A DNA stretch of 40,451 nt, taken from Tubiluchus corallicola (lineage: Eukaryota > Priapulida > Priapulimorpha > Priapulimorphida > Tubiluchidae). Positions 1-10,845 of this stretch are shown piece after piece (the stretch's first letter is position 1; every line of letters starts with the position of its first letter). Made by a program: the position numbers and the translations under genes. The stretch lies in contig JAQGDQ010000774.1 in NCBI GenBank assembly GCA_030141605.1, positions 57,501 to 97,951 on the forward strand, read 5' to 3'. The notes beneath the pieces were generated by a model, which searched no databases, was not told where the DNA came from, and saw nothing but the letters and a program-made list of their open reading frames with translations.

Positions 1-236
1 GTCGATAAAACCTCAGATTGCTTTCTCGTGTAGGCAATATAGTTTGCTTTTGAGATCAAGCAAAATCTGGGATTAGTTGTCACGTGACGAACAAGGATTA
101 GATGACACACACTGAAGCCAAGTATTACGAAAAACACTCAGGATCCATGCGAAACTTAAGCCTGAAAAGTAAATGGGCTTCACAAAGGCTCTATTAGATA
201 AGGTAAAAATCATGAGGCTTCATCTGTCTAATGCAC

Positions 237-486
237 GATGATAATGATGATGATGATGATGATGACGTTGACGACGATGATGATGACGACGACGACGATG
301 ATGATAATAATGAGGATGACGATGACGATGAATGACTTTAACAATGGCGATGGCGATGACGACGACGATAATGATGATGCTGCTGCTGCTGCTGATGATG
401 ATGATGACGTTGATGATGATGATGGTGGTGATGATGATGGTGGTGGTGGTGATGATGATGATGAGGGTGAAGATGATGATGATGAT
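237..486. repeat. (GAT)n-type degenerate trinucleotide array
   Basis: GAT/GAC/GGT/GCT triplets fill this stretch. It lies just 3' of receptor exon 4, in the next intron on the minus strand. The open frames in it (Asp-rich on +, His/Ile-rich on -) are by-products of the triplet period and are not genes. The flanking 1-236 shows no exon or repeat that I recognise. Confidence 0.9.
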
Positions 487-607
487 AAAAATATTCAAAA
501 CTATTCAAAAACGAGTAACTAATTGGTAGTTAAACAATGATGGTTCTGCAAAGAAATTGTGAGAAGACATTGTGATGAAATTGCTGATATGATATGTGCA
601 TGATTAC

Positions 608-835
608 CTTCCATTCTCCAGACACTGGGTCTATATCTAGTAAACTATAATCCGAATCCCTGTCACCATTAGCGTCAATGACCACATCACCAGTTATGCC
701 TCTAAACGTCCTGTTCCACATCCTGGCTGTTATTGCCGATCCGTTCTTTGGATCTCCTCCCTCTTCCAAGTGTTCTTTGAGGGCGATTGAGTACAGAATG
801 ACGGAGTCGTGAAACCCACCAACAAACGGGTTGAC
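608..835 (-). CDS. Natriuretic peptide receptor-like protein, shared exon 4 (membrane-proximal ANF-receptor lobe)
   Basis: This internal exon has 228 bases (76 codons) and is phase 0 at both ends. The acceptor reads TTTTCTAG|GTC and the donor AAG|GTAATC. The translation opens VNPFVGGFHDSVILYS and contains MWNRTFRGITG and DANGDRDSDYSL. These match the signatures of the C-terminal part of the ANF_receptor ligand-binding domain in natriuretic peptide receptors (VN-F--GFHD, WNR-F-G--G, I---GDR--D). MWNRT also carries an N-glycosylation site. The product would be extracellular. Exon 3 ends in phase 0 and fits directly. The following exon (juxtamembrane and transmembrane) is beyond the left edge, so a cyclase-type receptor cannot be told from a clearance-type one. 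Family assignment is confident from these motifs. Confidence 0.92.
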
Positions 836-1065
836 CTAGAAAACATTCAGATTAGTTCGGGTGAGTAGGTCAGCTGACTTATTTTCACTTACCATTTGAT
901 TAAATTTTATAAAATTATTATGAGTTTATTTCGTATAAAAATATACAGTTTACAGAGATAAAGATGTTAGTAAAACAGGTAATGCGATGTTAGTAAAGTA
1001 ACATATCTACAGACATTCAACTTTATAATAACCACACGTTGTAGTTCCCTTGTAATTATATGTTA

Positions 1066-1579
1066 TTATACAGTGTTGTAAAGAGCTAATCTTAAAACAT
1101 AATCTTTAAATGAGTTCTTAACCTTTAATTTTACATTTTCGTTTAGATCTACAGTACAGCCATATTTAAATCTTAAATTTACTTGACTGTTACTTACATA
1201 GTAGCATAGCTTTGTAATTCTCAATGTGCAAGAGTTTGCAATTTTTCTCACAAAGTTTAATTTTCGACTATCTATTAAACAATTCGCAGTCATTGTGCCA
1301 CAAAAATACATTAACAATTTGACGCTTTCATTTTGTCTAAAAAATTTTTCTATAAGCAGTGTTCCATTTTACCCTAATGCCATTAACTTCATTGTTTGAT
1401 ATACCCTCAATTTCGCATCCGTATAACAAAATGGGTAGACAATATGTATTGATCAGAGTTTTAGCTACTATGTCATTACGATTATGGCCCATACTTGAAA
1501 GAATATTATTCACGGAAGACGAATAATGTTGGTGAAACTTTCTTATGGTATAAATTGAGACATCAAGATATAATATCAT
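1066..1579 (-). pseudogene. LINE reverse transcriptase, C-terminal remnant
   Basis: Two minus-strand frames join across one frameshift at about 1337-1345, in an A/T homopolymer. The first frame (1579-1337) reads like the thumb region after the RT palm, with N-IVAKTLINTYCLPILLYGCE and W--AYRKIF. The second continues RQNESVKLLMYFCG and SRKLNFVRKI. The pattern CLPILLYG followed by a basic segment is typical of non-LTR retrotransposon ORF2. There is no catalytic YADD. It is a 5'-truncated, decayed insertion in the intron between exons 3 and 4. Confidence 0.72.
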
Positions 1580-1717
1580 TTGGTTCTTAAAATGCGATGT
1601 TTATACAACGTGAATGGCACAGTGCCGCATCAGTTACACCTGGGCTGGATCAACCAGATGCTTTACTCACCTGTTAAGCGCATTATTGACGTAACCGCCT
1701 CTGGTTTTGTGTTAGAT

Positions 1718-1990
1718 CTTCAAATTTCAGATTTACCTCTGTGCTCACGCATGAGCTCGCAAACTAACTGAAAGGTACTGCACCTGTTTTTTTAGTAATG
1801 CGTTTTCGAAATGCAGGCGCTAGTGAAAGGCGAAATGTATGTAACAGTGAACAACTAGTGGCGCGAACGTGAAGTTGTGTTTGCGTGGTAATAATTCTTT
1901 CACGTAAGTCATTGCTGAAAACATAGTAAGTTTCCTTTCAACATTTGTTGTAGATTGTTTTGATCTACAGTTTAAGATCTACAGTTTCTT
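1718..1990 (-). repeat. Interspersed repeat family X, truncated copy
   Basis: The stretch aligns by eye with 16840-17075. Shared blocks include the tract ending TACCTCTGTGCTCACGCATG (here ttacctctgtgctcacgcatgagct), the run gcgctagtg, and the run taataattctttcacgtaag. Only the 5' part of the family is kept. Other copies are at 13757-14328, 16485-17075 and 20352-20612. It has no coding capacity and its class is unknown. Confidence 0.6.
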
Positions 1991-2218
1991 TTGCTGTTAA
2001 GAACTGGCTCTTAGGACTTGCCTTCACTTTCAGATATCTCGTGATACTCAGTTTTCTGTTGCTTCTCATATTCATACATTGAATTTTTCTAGATGCAGTT
2101 ACCTGTTCTTAAATCCAGTTACTTTTCTCAGCCTTCCTATCTGTGGAAGCCTTTACTTATCGGAAATTTTTTCTCTGCTGATAAAGTTGCACTCGTTTTA
2201 AAAAGAACATCGAGAGAA

Positions 2219-2974
2219 AGCTTTGTCATTAACAAATTAATAGTAAGCGTTCCTGCACAAAGCTTTGTCATTAACAAATTAATAGTAAGCGTTCCTGCAC
2301 AAAGCTTTGTCATTAACAAATTAATAGTAAGCGTTCCTGCACAAATCTTTGGCATTAACAAATTAATAGTAAGCGTTCCTGCACAAATCTTTGTCATTAA
2401 CAAATTAATAGTAAACGTTCCTGCAAAAATCTTTGTCATTAACAAATTAATAGTAAGCGTTCCTGCACAAATCTTTGTCATTAACAAATTAATAGTAAAC
2501 GTTCCTGCACAAATCTTTGTCATCAACAAATTAATAGTAAGCGTTCCTGCACAAATCTTTGTCATTAACAAATTAATAGTAAACGTTCCTGCACAAATCT
2601 TTGTCATTAACAAATTAATAGTAAACGTTCCTGCAAAAATCTTTGTCATTAACAAATTAATAGTAAGCGTTCCTGCACAAATCTTTGTCATTAACAAATT
2701 AATAGTAAACGTTCCTGCACAAATCTTTGTCATTAACAAATTAATAGTAAGCGTTCCTGCACAAATCTTTGTCATTAACAAATTAATAGTAAGCGTTCCT
2801 GCACAAATCTTTGTCATTAACAAATTAATAGTAAACGTTCCTGCACAAATCTTTGTCATTAACAAATTAATAGTAAACGTTCCTGCACAAATCTTTGGCA
2901 TTAACAAATTAATAGTAAGCGTTCCTGCACAAATCTTTGTCATTAACAAATTAATAGTAAGTGTTCCTGCACAA
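2219..2974. repeat. 42-bp minisatellite, 18 copies
   Basis: There are eighteen head-to-tail 42-bp units containing TTAACAAATTAATAGTAA and GTTCCTGCACAAA. Because 42 is a multiple of 3 and no unit carries a stop, both strands stay open across the array (316 codons on +, 286 on -). These are artefacts of the period. Variants (aagc/aaac before GTTCC, Cacaaa/Caaaaa, Gtc/Ggc) recur in blocks: units 5-8 and 10-13 show the same order, and the rare ggc variant is found in units 4 and 17. It lies in the intron between exons 3 and 4. The interval 1991-2218 before it shows nothing recognisable. Confidence 0.95.
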
Positions 2975-3322
2975 ACCTTTGTCTCGCCTTTGCGCACGGG
3001 GGCGCTTGCCCCACGTCACCCCCACCTTGCTACGTTGAATTAATCTTTCTTTATTCTCCATTGTTCAATGTTTAGCATTGTCATATTACTTGCTTCATTG
3101 TCTACATGCGTGCAATATCTGTGTTCTCATGTACAAGCGAGACATTTAAATCTGTGGTTCGCATGCTTAATTTAGTGCTTTAACGGAAGTGGTGCTGCCA
3201 AGCCACTGTAGCAGTGTCTAGTTTTTTTTGCTGGATTACTGCTGCGTTTACCTGTCTGAAGGCAGATTTCTTTTATTTTAGAATTCTGCCTGCCCAATGT
3301 CTACAATAGACTTGACGGGCGT

Positions 3323-3323
<1 letters not shown>

Positions 3324-3367
<44 letters not shown>

Positions 3368-3368
3368 C
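3324..3368. repeat. (ATG)n microsatellite
   Basis: About 15 uninterrupted ATG triplets start right after cttgacgggcgt and end about 10 bases from the donor side of receptor exon 3. From 2975 to 3323 I see only unique-looking AT-rich intron. Confidence 0.93.
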
Positions 3369-3377
3369 TTAATTTAC

Positions 3378-3512
3378 CTCTTCCTTCCCATAGTCAAAGT
3401 TGTAATCCCTTTTGGCGCGTTTTCTCACTTCCTCTGTGAAGTTGGTGTATTCTTCGTCGGTTGGTTTTAACAAAGATATAAGAAATAGCGATTCATATGC
3501 CTTCCTAGCTAT
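3378..3512 (-). CDS. Natriuretic peptide receptor-like protein, shared exon 3 (central ANF-receptor segment)
   Basis: This internal exon has 135 bases (45 codons) and is phase 0 at both ends. The acceptor is a T-rich tract ending TTTTTAG|ATA and the donor is GAG|GTAAAT. The translation begins IARKAYESLFLISLLKP and ends RAKRDYNFDYGKEE. It matches the short ANF_receptor segment that precedes VN-F--GFHD in natriuretic peptide receptors (AR-A------------Y--F--EVK--A---FNF). Together with exon 4 it reads continuously as DYGKEE-VNPFVGGFHD. NFT near the middle is an N-glycosylation site. The residues are extracellular. Flanking intron is filled by minisatellites on both sides. Confidence 0.92.
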
Positions 3513-3900
3513 CTAAAAACAAAAACAAAATTTAATATGTAAACATTTGACTTGTGATGGGCAAGAATAGTTTTGAGAACATAAATTGTGCGAAATTTCA
3601 GCTTTGTAGGGCACTTGTTTCTAATATTATTGTAGTTTAAACTTTGGCACATTTTCCGACCCGATATAATAATTTCTCGTTAAAAGAACGGGACAAAACT
3701 ATAACGGTAAAACTGAGACGAATATTTATAACTTTGCGTGATTCTAGGCAAAAGCTTACGTAGGTTAACAGAAGTCACAGCAACCTTTTCTGTGGCCAGT
3801 AAAATTGCTCATTGATTTTACATCACTAACACGAGGATCTTCATTGATTATCGAACACAGTAGTAAGTTTTTCCATTTCCACATCATCATTTTATACAGA
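3513..3900. other. Intron with no recognised element
   Basis: AT-rich intron between exon 3 and the 40-bp minisatellite. It contains the polypyrimidine tract of the exon 3 acceptor at its left end (as read on the minus strand). I see no gene, terminal repeat or tandem array. Confidence 0.5.
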
Positions 3901-5153
3901 TCAGGCAGGTACAACCATGTATGTACCACGTATGTATAGACCAGGCAGGTACAACTATGTATGTGCCACGTATGTATAGACCAGGCAGGTACAACTATGT
4001 ATGTGCCACGTACGTATAGACCAGGCAGGTACAACCATGTATGTGCCACGTACGTATAGACCAGGCAGGTACAACTATGTATGTACCACGTAGGTATAGA
4101 CCAGGCAAGTACAACTATGTATGTGCCACGTACGTATAGACCAAGCAGGTACAACCATGTATGTACCACGTATGTATAGACCAGGCAGGTACAACCATGT
4201 ATGTGCCACGTACGTATAGACCAGGCAGGTACAACCATGTATGTGCCACGTACGTATAGACCAGGCAGGTACAACCATGTATGTACCACGTACGTATAGA
4301 CCAGGCAGGTACAACCATGTATGTACCACGTAGGTATAGACCAGGCAAGTACAACCATGTGTGTGCCACGTACGTATAGACCAGGCAAGTACAACCATGT
4401 ATGTACCACGTATGTATAGACCAGGCAGGTACAACTATGTATGTGCCACGTACGTATAGACCAAGCAGGTACAACTATGTATGTACCACGTACGTATAGA
4501 CCAGGCAAGTACAACCATGTATGTACCACGTATGTATAGACCAGGCAGATACAACTATGTATGTACCACGTATGTATAGACCAGGTAGGTACAACCATGT
4601 ATGTACCACGTATGTATAGACCAGGCAAGTACAACCATGTGTGTGCCACGTACGTATAGACCAGGCAGGTACAACTATGTATGTACCACGTATGTATAGA
4701 CCAGGCAGGTACAACTATGTATGTGCCACGTACGTATAGACCAAGCAGGTACAACTATGTATGTGCCACGTACGTATAGACCAAGCAGGTACAACTATGT
4801 ATGTACCACGTACGTATAGACCAGGCACGTACAACTATGTATGTACCACGTATGTACAGACCAGGTAGATACAACTATGTATGTACCACCTATGTACAGA
4901 CCAGGTAGATACAACTACGTATGTACCAAGTATGTACAGACCAGGTAGATACAACTACGTATGTACCACGTATGTATAGACCAGGTAGATACAACTACGT
5001 ATGTACCACCTATGTACAGACCAGGTAGATACAACTACGCATGTACCACCTATGTACAGACCAGGTAGATACAACTATGTATGTACCACCTATGTACAGG
5101 TCAGGCAGCTAGAACTACGTATGTACCAAGTATGTACAGACCAGACATGTACC
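3901..5153. repeat. 40-bp minisatellite, 31 full copies plus a partial
   Basis: Units begin every 40 bases from 3901 (consensus pieces CCAGGCAGGTACAAC, ATGTATGTACCACGTA). The units from about 4821 rightward are a diverged sub-family with ccaggtagatacaac. Each unit contains the self-complementary TACGTA or a close variant. Since 40 leaves remainder 1 on division by 3, all three minus frames cycle through the same 40-residue string, so long open frames appear in each. They are not genes. Confidence 0.96.
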
Positions 5154-5241
5154 ATTTAACAAAATACAATCTCATTTTTTAACAGTGGCGGTAAATAAAA
5201 ACGAATTTGAAGACTCGTCCAAAAATTACCTTACAGACAAT

Positions 5242-5242
<1 letters not shown>

Positions 5243-5273
<31 letters not shown>

Positions 5274-5355
5274 TGGATAGACAGACAGACTGACTGACTG
5301 ACTGACTGACTGACTGACTGACAGACAGACAGACAGACAGGCAGGCAGGCAGACA
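5243..5355. repeat. (GACA)n/(GACT)n/(GGCA)n microsatellite
   Basis: Tetranucleotide array: GACA, then GACT, then GACA, then GGCA blocks. It lies in the intron just left of exon 2. Confidence 0.93.
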
Positions 5356-5508
5356 AATAGGTAGATACATAGTTTATACTTATATTGTAAAAATTCATTC
5401 TTTCAAAGGAAGTATAACATCATCTTGCCTTTTCATAATGATGCACAAGCAATTTAACATTTACGTTACTGAGAAATTACAAGTGTCTTAGTATAGTGTA
5501 TTTGTTAC

Positions 5509-5669
5509 CTCATCTTTGTCGTCTCCTCTTTTCCAGTGCATGTTCCCAAAGTACCCGCTCTTGAAGAGCAAAGTGGTGATGTAAACATATTCTCCGTTAC
5601 ACATGCCCATCTCATAAGCAGTAATCATTATTTCCCGAACCACGTCAGCATGAGCGCTCACAACTATTA
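5509..5669 (-). CDS. Natriuretic peptide receptor-like protein, shared exon 2
   Basis: The exon has 161 bases. It enters with two bases completing a codon (acceptor TATATTCAG|TA, with a run of eight T upstream) and leaves in phase 0 at GATGAG|GTAACA. The translation is [V]IVVSAHADVVREIMIT, then AYEMGMCNGEYVYITTLLF, then HWKRGDDKDE. This is the ANF_receptor stretch where NPRs read (K)VI---S-DA-R-LM--A---G---G-YVF followed by W-RGD-(D). The entering phase needs one base from exon 1. All three upstream first exons end with a single G, giving GTA (Val). It reads straight into exon 3. It is the shared acceptor on which the alternative-first-exon model depends. Confidence 0.92.
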
Positions 5670-5864
5670 CTGAATATAAAAAAACACAATTGATGAGAAA
5701 AAAGTTGCTAAAAAGCTGGAGGCGAAAATTAGGAATTTTAAAAGTACATTCCCAAAATTTTCTATACATACAAAGTTTTTCTATACAAAGCTATATTACT
5801 TAGCATTACGTTTATCTGTTTGAAAGACTCATGTAACTAGAAAAGAAAATTGTTAGTTTGTTAA

Positions 5865-6720
5865 AATGTTTGCGCCACCTGGTAAAGGAAAACCGGATGA
5901 TTGCGTAAACATTAGTTCAGAATAAAGAATGCTCTAAAATATTAAAAACTACAATAGCTTAATTTAAATCAAAGCTTAGATTAAATAATAATTACCTCGG
6001 ATACTCAAATTTTGTTAAGCTTTCAAAGCAACGCGCGGCTCAGTGAATCTACTAAGATTGGCAACGGTGCATTTTTGTCACATTCGCATGGCTGGCAAAT
6101 AGAAGGCTGTACTGTGATAACTATGATCATGAACTGCAATGTTAGTTTCTGACGTCATATGATGTAGAGCACATTTTTCATGATATCATGGGTTCAAGCA
6201 GTACTGTAACACTTATGCAAATGCTTGACGAGCAAGGAAAGATGCCTGCCATTGCACAAACTGTGGTTAGTTTCTAACGTAAGCAATAGCTGTGTTCGGT
6301 TGCCGTTAATTAACTTTCTAAGCTAATTATTCAAATATGAGGAACAATTGTTAACTTTTATAGGCAAGAAAATGCATGTTTTGGACAGTAAATTAAAATG
6401 ACATTGAGTCTCAACAATCGTTCGGTTTTCTTTTAAACGGTACTACATCGCATTCCCAGTGTGCACCACTGGCTCACAAACAACCGCTCTCTTGATCTTG
6501 CTGATAATATAAAGTAACTTAAACTTTCATTTAATTAGCAAAGAGTGCGCCACAAATGCTCTGATTATTTTTTCGAACTTTAATGTTTTCTAAAGTTGTT
6601 TCAAATGACTTACCATCAAATGGCAGCGTCTAATGGTCATCGCGGGAGTTTAAATTTACAAGTTTTATACAGCGTTACTGCTAACGCAAGATCTGCATGC
6701 AATGAGACAGTACATATTTC
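5865..6720 (+). repeat. Interspersed repeat family Y, longest copy
   Basis: It shares with 9885-10145 the block gcgccacctggtaaa, the run tggctcac, the run attagcaaagagtgcgc, tctgattattttt, ggtcatcgcgggag and cacagcgttactg. The copy at 26290-26500 shares the last half. The middle (6270-6345, gttagtttctaacg through gccgttaattaac) resembles family X, so X and Y appear related. It has no coding capacity and no terminal inverted repeat that I can see. It sits in intron 1. Confidence 0.6.
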
Positions 6721-6964
6721 AAGTTTATTAGTGCCAAAAATATATACAATACTAAGAAGAAACAGGACATACATACAATTTAATTTTGAAATATGACAGT
6801 ATATACAAACGAAACAATTACTAACAAAACAATTATTATTAAATCTTCCTGTTAGTTATTTTAGTTATTTAAATGAAAAGTTTAATGATTAGTATTTAAA
6901 ATAAATTATAATTCATCTGTTCCTCATTTTTAATGATATGATCATTACATAGTATATTGTTCAT

Positions 6965-7560
6965 CATGTCATAAAAACACTTTTTCAATATAATCAATAA
7001 ATGCCTTGATTACTTCAAAATCATTACTTTGCCTCACGAATAAAAATTTACCAGCATCGTTTATGTGGAAAAATTCTGGTTTAATTACATTGATGTGATT
7101 ATATAATTTTCCTCTAAGATCATTGTAATATGGACATTTCATAACAAAGTGTAATTCGTCTTCGAATATGAACATATACGATTCTCAGCCGGGATTTTTC
7201 CAGGTTTAACGTGCCTCTGTCTTCCAATGCACAAAGTATGAGAGCTGATTCTCAGTTTTGTACATTTTGTTATACCGGCCATATTTGGAATAACCAGAAA
7301 GCAAATAGATTTCTAGTTGATAGTGTTTTTTGAATTTGTTTTTGCTGAATTTGTTATTGAATTTTGAGTTTGTTTTGTCCATCATTTGTCGGATTTCTTC
7401 TTTCCAAAACAGAGTATCATCAGTTTTTATTTTTCCTCTAATTAATTAAGTAACTGTTTAGGTAAAAACGTTGTCTGGTTGTGAGAGACTACTACTTCAT
7501 GATGCCCAAAGTCAAAAAATTCATGTTTGAGTAGCTTTATTACGTTTTTTATCTGTAAGA
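6965..7560 (-). pseudogene. LINE ORF2 C-terminal remnant with zinc-knuckle region
   Basis: Minus-strand frames contain RISSHTLCIGRQRHVKPGKI followed, after a frameshift, by FEDELHFVMKCPYYNDLRGK. This is the C-terminal cysteine/histidine motif seen after the reverse transcriptase in many non-LTR ORF2 proteins (C--C--(I/F)EDE-HF---CP-Y--LR). The upstream part (7300-7560) is degenerate. No RT core is kept. It may belong to the same family as the remnant at 1066-1579. Confidence 0.7.
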
Positions 7561-7715
7561 AAAATCATAACAAAATATAACACACAAATTTGAGCCAAAA
7601 AAGAAACAAAGGAATTAATAATAAAGTGAAACTGGATAATCAAAATAAACTTACATCATGGCTCTACTACTCTTGACAAATAAATGGTTTAACTGAGACA
7701 AACAATAAACGACAA

Positions 7716-7755
7716 CAACAACAACAACAGCAACAACAACAACAACAACAACAAC

Positions 7756-7786
<31 letters not shown>

Positions 7787-7787
7787 C
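7716..7787. repeat. (AAC)n microsatellite
   Basis: About 24 AAC triplets with an AGC interruption and one lost base. Flanks 7561-7715 and 7788-8117 carry nothing that I recognise. Confidence 0.93.
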
Positions 7788-8117
7788 TCTCTTAGCCAAG
7801 AACAGACTGCCAACTAGCCAGGTAAACTAGCTCTGTCAGTAGAGCATGACAGAAAGAAGCCAAGTCAAGACATACATACGAATGCAGGTAAAAAGGAAAG
7901 TTTAGGGGGGTTACAGAACGACAGAACACTGAAGTAATAAAATAACCTAAAATCTTTCACACTGGTTATTCCAAACATGTTCAAAGCCATATACACGGTA
8001 TATATACGTATATGCACATTATGTATATGTAAGGGATACAAAATTTCAAGACGAATTTTGCACGCTTTATTTGTGAAGACTATGAAGTCTTGTCGTTTAA
8101 TAGCATAATACGTTTAT

Positions 8118-8440
8118 TTTTTATTAATTATTATTATCACATTCAGTACAATATAATGACATTAAGCACACAGTGACATCAAAATCATTACATCTACTGT
8201 ATTAAATTGTTATGTTACATACACTATAGTTATCATAAAAGAATAATTGTACTGCAGTGGGCTAGAGAAGCAAAGGCTTGTATAAGCCCACTGTCATGTG
8301 AACCCGAGAAAAAAAGAATGGATGAGAGAACAAAAAAAAGAACTGGGAGAAAGGTTAGATCACACAGGAAGGGTAGAAGGATGTGTTAGTGGAAATGGTA
8401 GGAAGAAAGATAATAGATTTCTACATGACGAGAGATTATA
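8118..8440 (-). repeat. Interspersed repeat family Z (SINE- or LINE-tail-like), copy 1
   Basis: The reverse complement matches 35700-36055 closely over almost the whole length. Shared pieces include ccatttccactaacacatcc, cagtgggcttatacaagcc, cttctctagcccactgcag and tgataataataa. The element read on the minus strand ends in an A/T-rich (AAT)n-like tail, as in elements mobilised by LINE machinery. No RNA polymerase III promoter boxes are evident. The 60-codon plus-strand open frame here is spurious. Confidence 0.72.
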
Positions 8441-9071
8441 CAAAGAAGGATAATACATGACTGTAAGTTTTTAGAATTTCAGGCGTAAGATTCATTTTGC
8501 GTGCAAAGAGGCGGAAACTCAGAAATCGGATTACTGAGTTGCTTGTACGAACTGTTCGCCAAGGTTCTATTATAGAAGTTGGAGGCGATAACACAACCTT
8601 TCTCTGCTTATACGAATGAAACTACATTACCCCGTAACAGGAAATAGACTGGCTAAACAAAACATACATAGAGATTGAATAAGAAATACTTCCAGTGAGA
8701 AACCAGGCAATTGTTAAGAAAAAAACACGTGTAGGTGAAAATGTTTAGTTTTCATGAAATTATGTAAGCCTTGCTTTCCAAGATTATTGCCTTTGCTTTT
8801 TTCTTCATTGGGGGCGGAAGTAGCTCAATATATAACTTGTAAATAAGAAAGTTAGCTGACGTCAGAGACATACGATTCCGATGTGCATCTAATCAATCCT
8901 CGGACAAACAAGTAATCAGCTTAAATTGCATTCAGTCAGCAAAGCAAACATTAACTCAATATTCCTCTGTGATTCTCAATAGTGATATGGCAAATAAAGA
9001 TGTTACTTGCTTGCATGTTTGCTTAGCTTGCTTACTTATTTACTTTTTAAAATTGCAGAATATAAAGATTT
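8441..9071. other. Stretch with no recognised element
   Basis: No gene, tandem repeat or terminal repeat is seen. It is intron 1 of the receptor on the minus strand. Confidence 0.45.
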
Positions 9072-9192
9072 CATTTATCATTATCATTATCATTATCATT
9101 ATCATTATCATTATCATTATCATTATCATTATCATTATCATTATCATTATCATTATCATCATCATCATCATCATCATCATCATTAATATTAA

Positions 9193-9285
<93 letters not shown>

Positions 9286-9325
9286 CATTATTATTATAAT
9301 TATTATAATAATAATAATAATAATA

Positions 9326-9378
<53 letters not shown>

Positions 9379-9400
9379 GATTATCATTATCATTATGATT

Positions 9401-9432
<32 letters not shown>

Positions 9433-9461
9433 TATTATTAATATTAATAATAATATTAACC
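9072..9461. repeat. (ATTATC)n then (ATT)n/(ATC)n microsatellite
   Basis: A perfect hexanucleotide ATTATC block (about 9080-9160) passes into ATC, ATT, AAT and again ATC blocks. The poly-Ile and poly-Met open frames across it are spurious. 9462-9884 to its right shows nothing recognisable. Confidence 0.95.
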
Positions 9462-9884
9462 TAATAATGTTTAACCTATTTTCACTGTTTCAGTGTGTCC
9501 GAACGCTTTTGTGTAAAGTGTGTTTCACTATGTATGCATATTGTATATTATATTGTTCATCAATAAACTTATATATATTTTTCCTGCTAATGGACAACAA
9601 AAACAACATTGTGTAATACAATACGGATGTGTGACCGGATCGAACTTCGTTATCAGAACTTATTTAACACAAGCAAACATAAATAAATAACACAAGCTGC
9701 TTAATGGCGTTTTCCCTTTACTGTGTTTACAAGACTTACAACCGACACATGCTAATTTAGATGGGAAGAAAAGGGAATTTTCCCTATCTATGTGTAAACC
9801 GGGATAAAACTAGTAGTTAACTGAGCATTACCAATTTGAAAGATTTATCTTACACTAAGCGGAAAAGAAAATTTTTGACAAATT

Positions 9885-10145
9885 AAAAATGTTGGGCGCC
9901 ACCTGGTAAAACGTCACTGTATCAAATCCCAGTTTGCACCATTGGCTCACCAAAAAACAAAATAAACCATTGACCTTACTGACAAGATACAGTAACTTAT
10001 TCTTTTGCTCAATTAGCAAAGAGTGCGCTACGAATGTTCTGATTATTTTTTAACAAAACGCAATGTTCTTTAAACTTGTTTAAACAACTTACTCATAAAG
10101 GCCATCGCGGGAGCTTAACTTTACAAATTTTACACAGCGTTACTG
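9885..10145 (+). repeat. Interspersed repeat family Y, copy 2
   Basis: Shares ggcgccacctggtaaaa, tggctcacc, caattagcaaagagtgcgct, tctgattattttt, ggccatcgcgggagctta and cacagcgttactg with 5865-6720, with internal deletions. The following LINE tail begins at its right end. Confidence 0.65.
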
Positions 10146-10700
10146 TTATATATATGTATATATTAATTCTTTATTTGTCCTTAAAATGGTTCACTCATTA
10201 TAATAAAACTGAGTAAGCCTCGGCGTAATGTTAAAATAACAACACTGTTCAAGACAAATGCGTCCAGTGCAGACTAAAAAAACTAAAGTGCAAAACTAAG
10301 GCCTAATTATAAACAATAAATGAACATATTTACAAACACCATATTAAAATATTTTTACAAAACAATATTACAAAAGTACATTAAATTTTACATGACATAT
10401 TTTACACAATATACATTTGACATGGCACAATTAACATAACACGTATTACATTACATAATTTTTTTAAAAAAATTTTCATCTTTAATCGTTTTATGGAGTC
10501 AGGGGTGGGGGTAGATGAAAGTTGAGTCTGTGTAATTAGTATCAGATGCACAATGTGGAAGTTGAAACCTGTTATATTGATATTCTTTTAATTTCTTTTT
10601 AAAGTGGTGGAGAGATTCTATTTGTTTTATTTCACTATTTCGCTTGTTAACACAAGCCCCGTATACAGTAAGATAGCATGCGAGTGATATAAAATTTCAA
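10141..10700 (-). pseudogene. LINE 3' end (C-terminal ORF2 residues plus 3' UTR)
   Basis: The minus strand reads KRNSEIKQIESLHHFKKKLK and then STFIYPHP before a stop. This parallels LPLQVKQIKSLSAFKTKLK and SEFIYPRPY at the C-terminus of the open LINE at 37.4-40.4 kb. The 3' UTR contains gcactggacgcatttg (also in the 35.5 kb copy) and ends aataaagaattaatatatac followed by TA repeats. It is a 5'-truncated copy of the same LINE family. It lies immediately downstream of exon 1C. Confidence 0.8.
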
Positions 10701-10717
10701 GATGCATTTTTATATAT

Positions 10718-10845
10718 GAAAAGTGGGTGCTTGTACTTTAATGCTACTAATTCAAGTGAAGCAACACTGTACCTCTACTGTGAACAGTGGATGCTTGTAC
10801 TTTAATGCCATTAATTGAAGTTAAGCAACACTGTACCTCTACTGT
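10718..10845 (-). repeat. 64-bp tandem duplication of the exon 1C splice-donor region
   Basis: Two adjacent 64-bp units share gcttgtacttta, gaag, and gcaacactgtacctctactg. On the minus strand this copies the donor context AGTAGAG|GTACAG: the first donor is after 10837 and a second follows 10773. Between them the receptor frame meets TAA soon after the first donor, so only the first donor gives a continuing protein. Confidence 0.85.

Noticed and set aside
1-236. Possible exon 5 of the receptor on the minus strand
   Set aside because: A cttttcag acceptor-like site exists but the frame after it stops at once and no juxtamembrane or membrane motif is seen.
2093-3043. 316-codon plus frame with 14-residue repeats
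   Set aside because: Produced by the 42-bp minisatellite; the opposite strand is equally open and no domain is present.
3765-4754. 329-codon minus frame with 40-residue repeats
   Set aside because: Period effect of the 40-bp array; all three minus frames encode the same cycle.
8969-9616. Poly-isoleucine frame
   Set aside because: ATT/ATC microsatellite.
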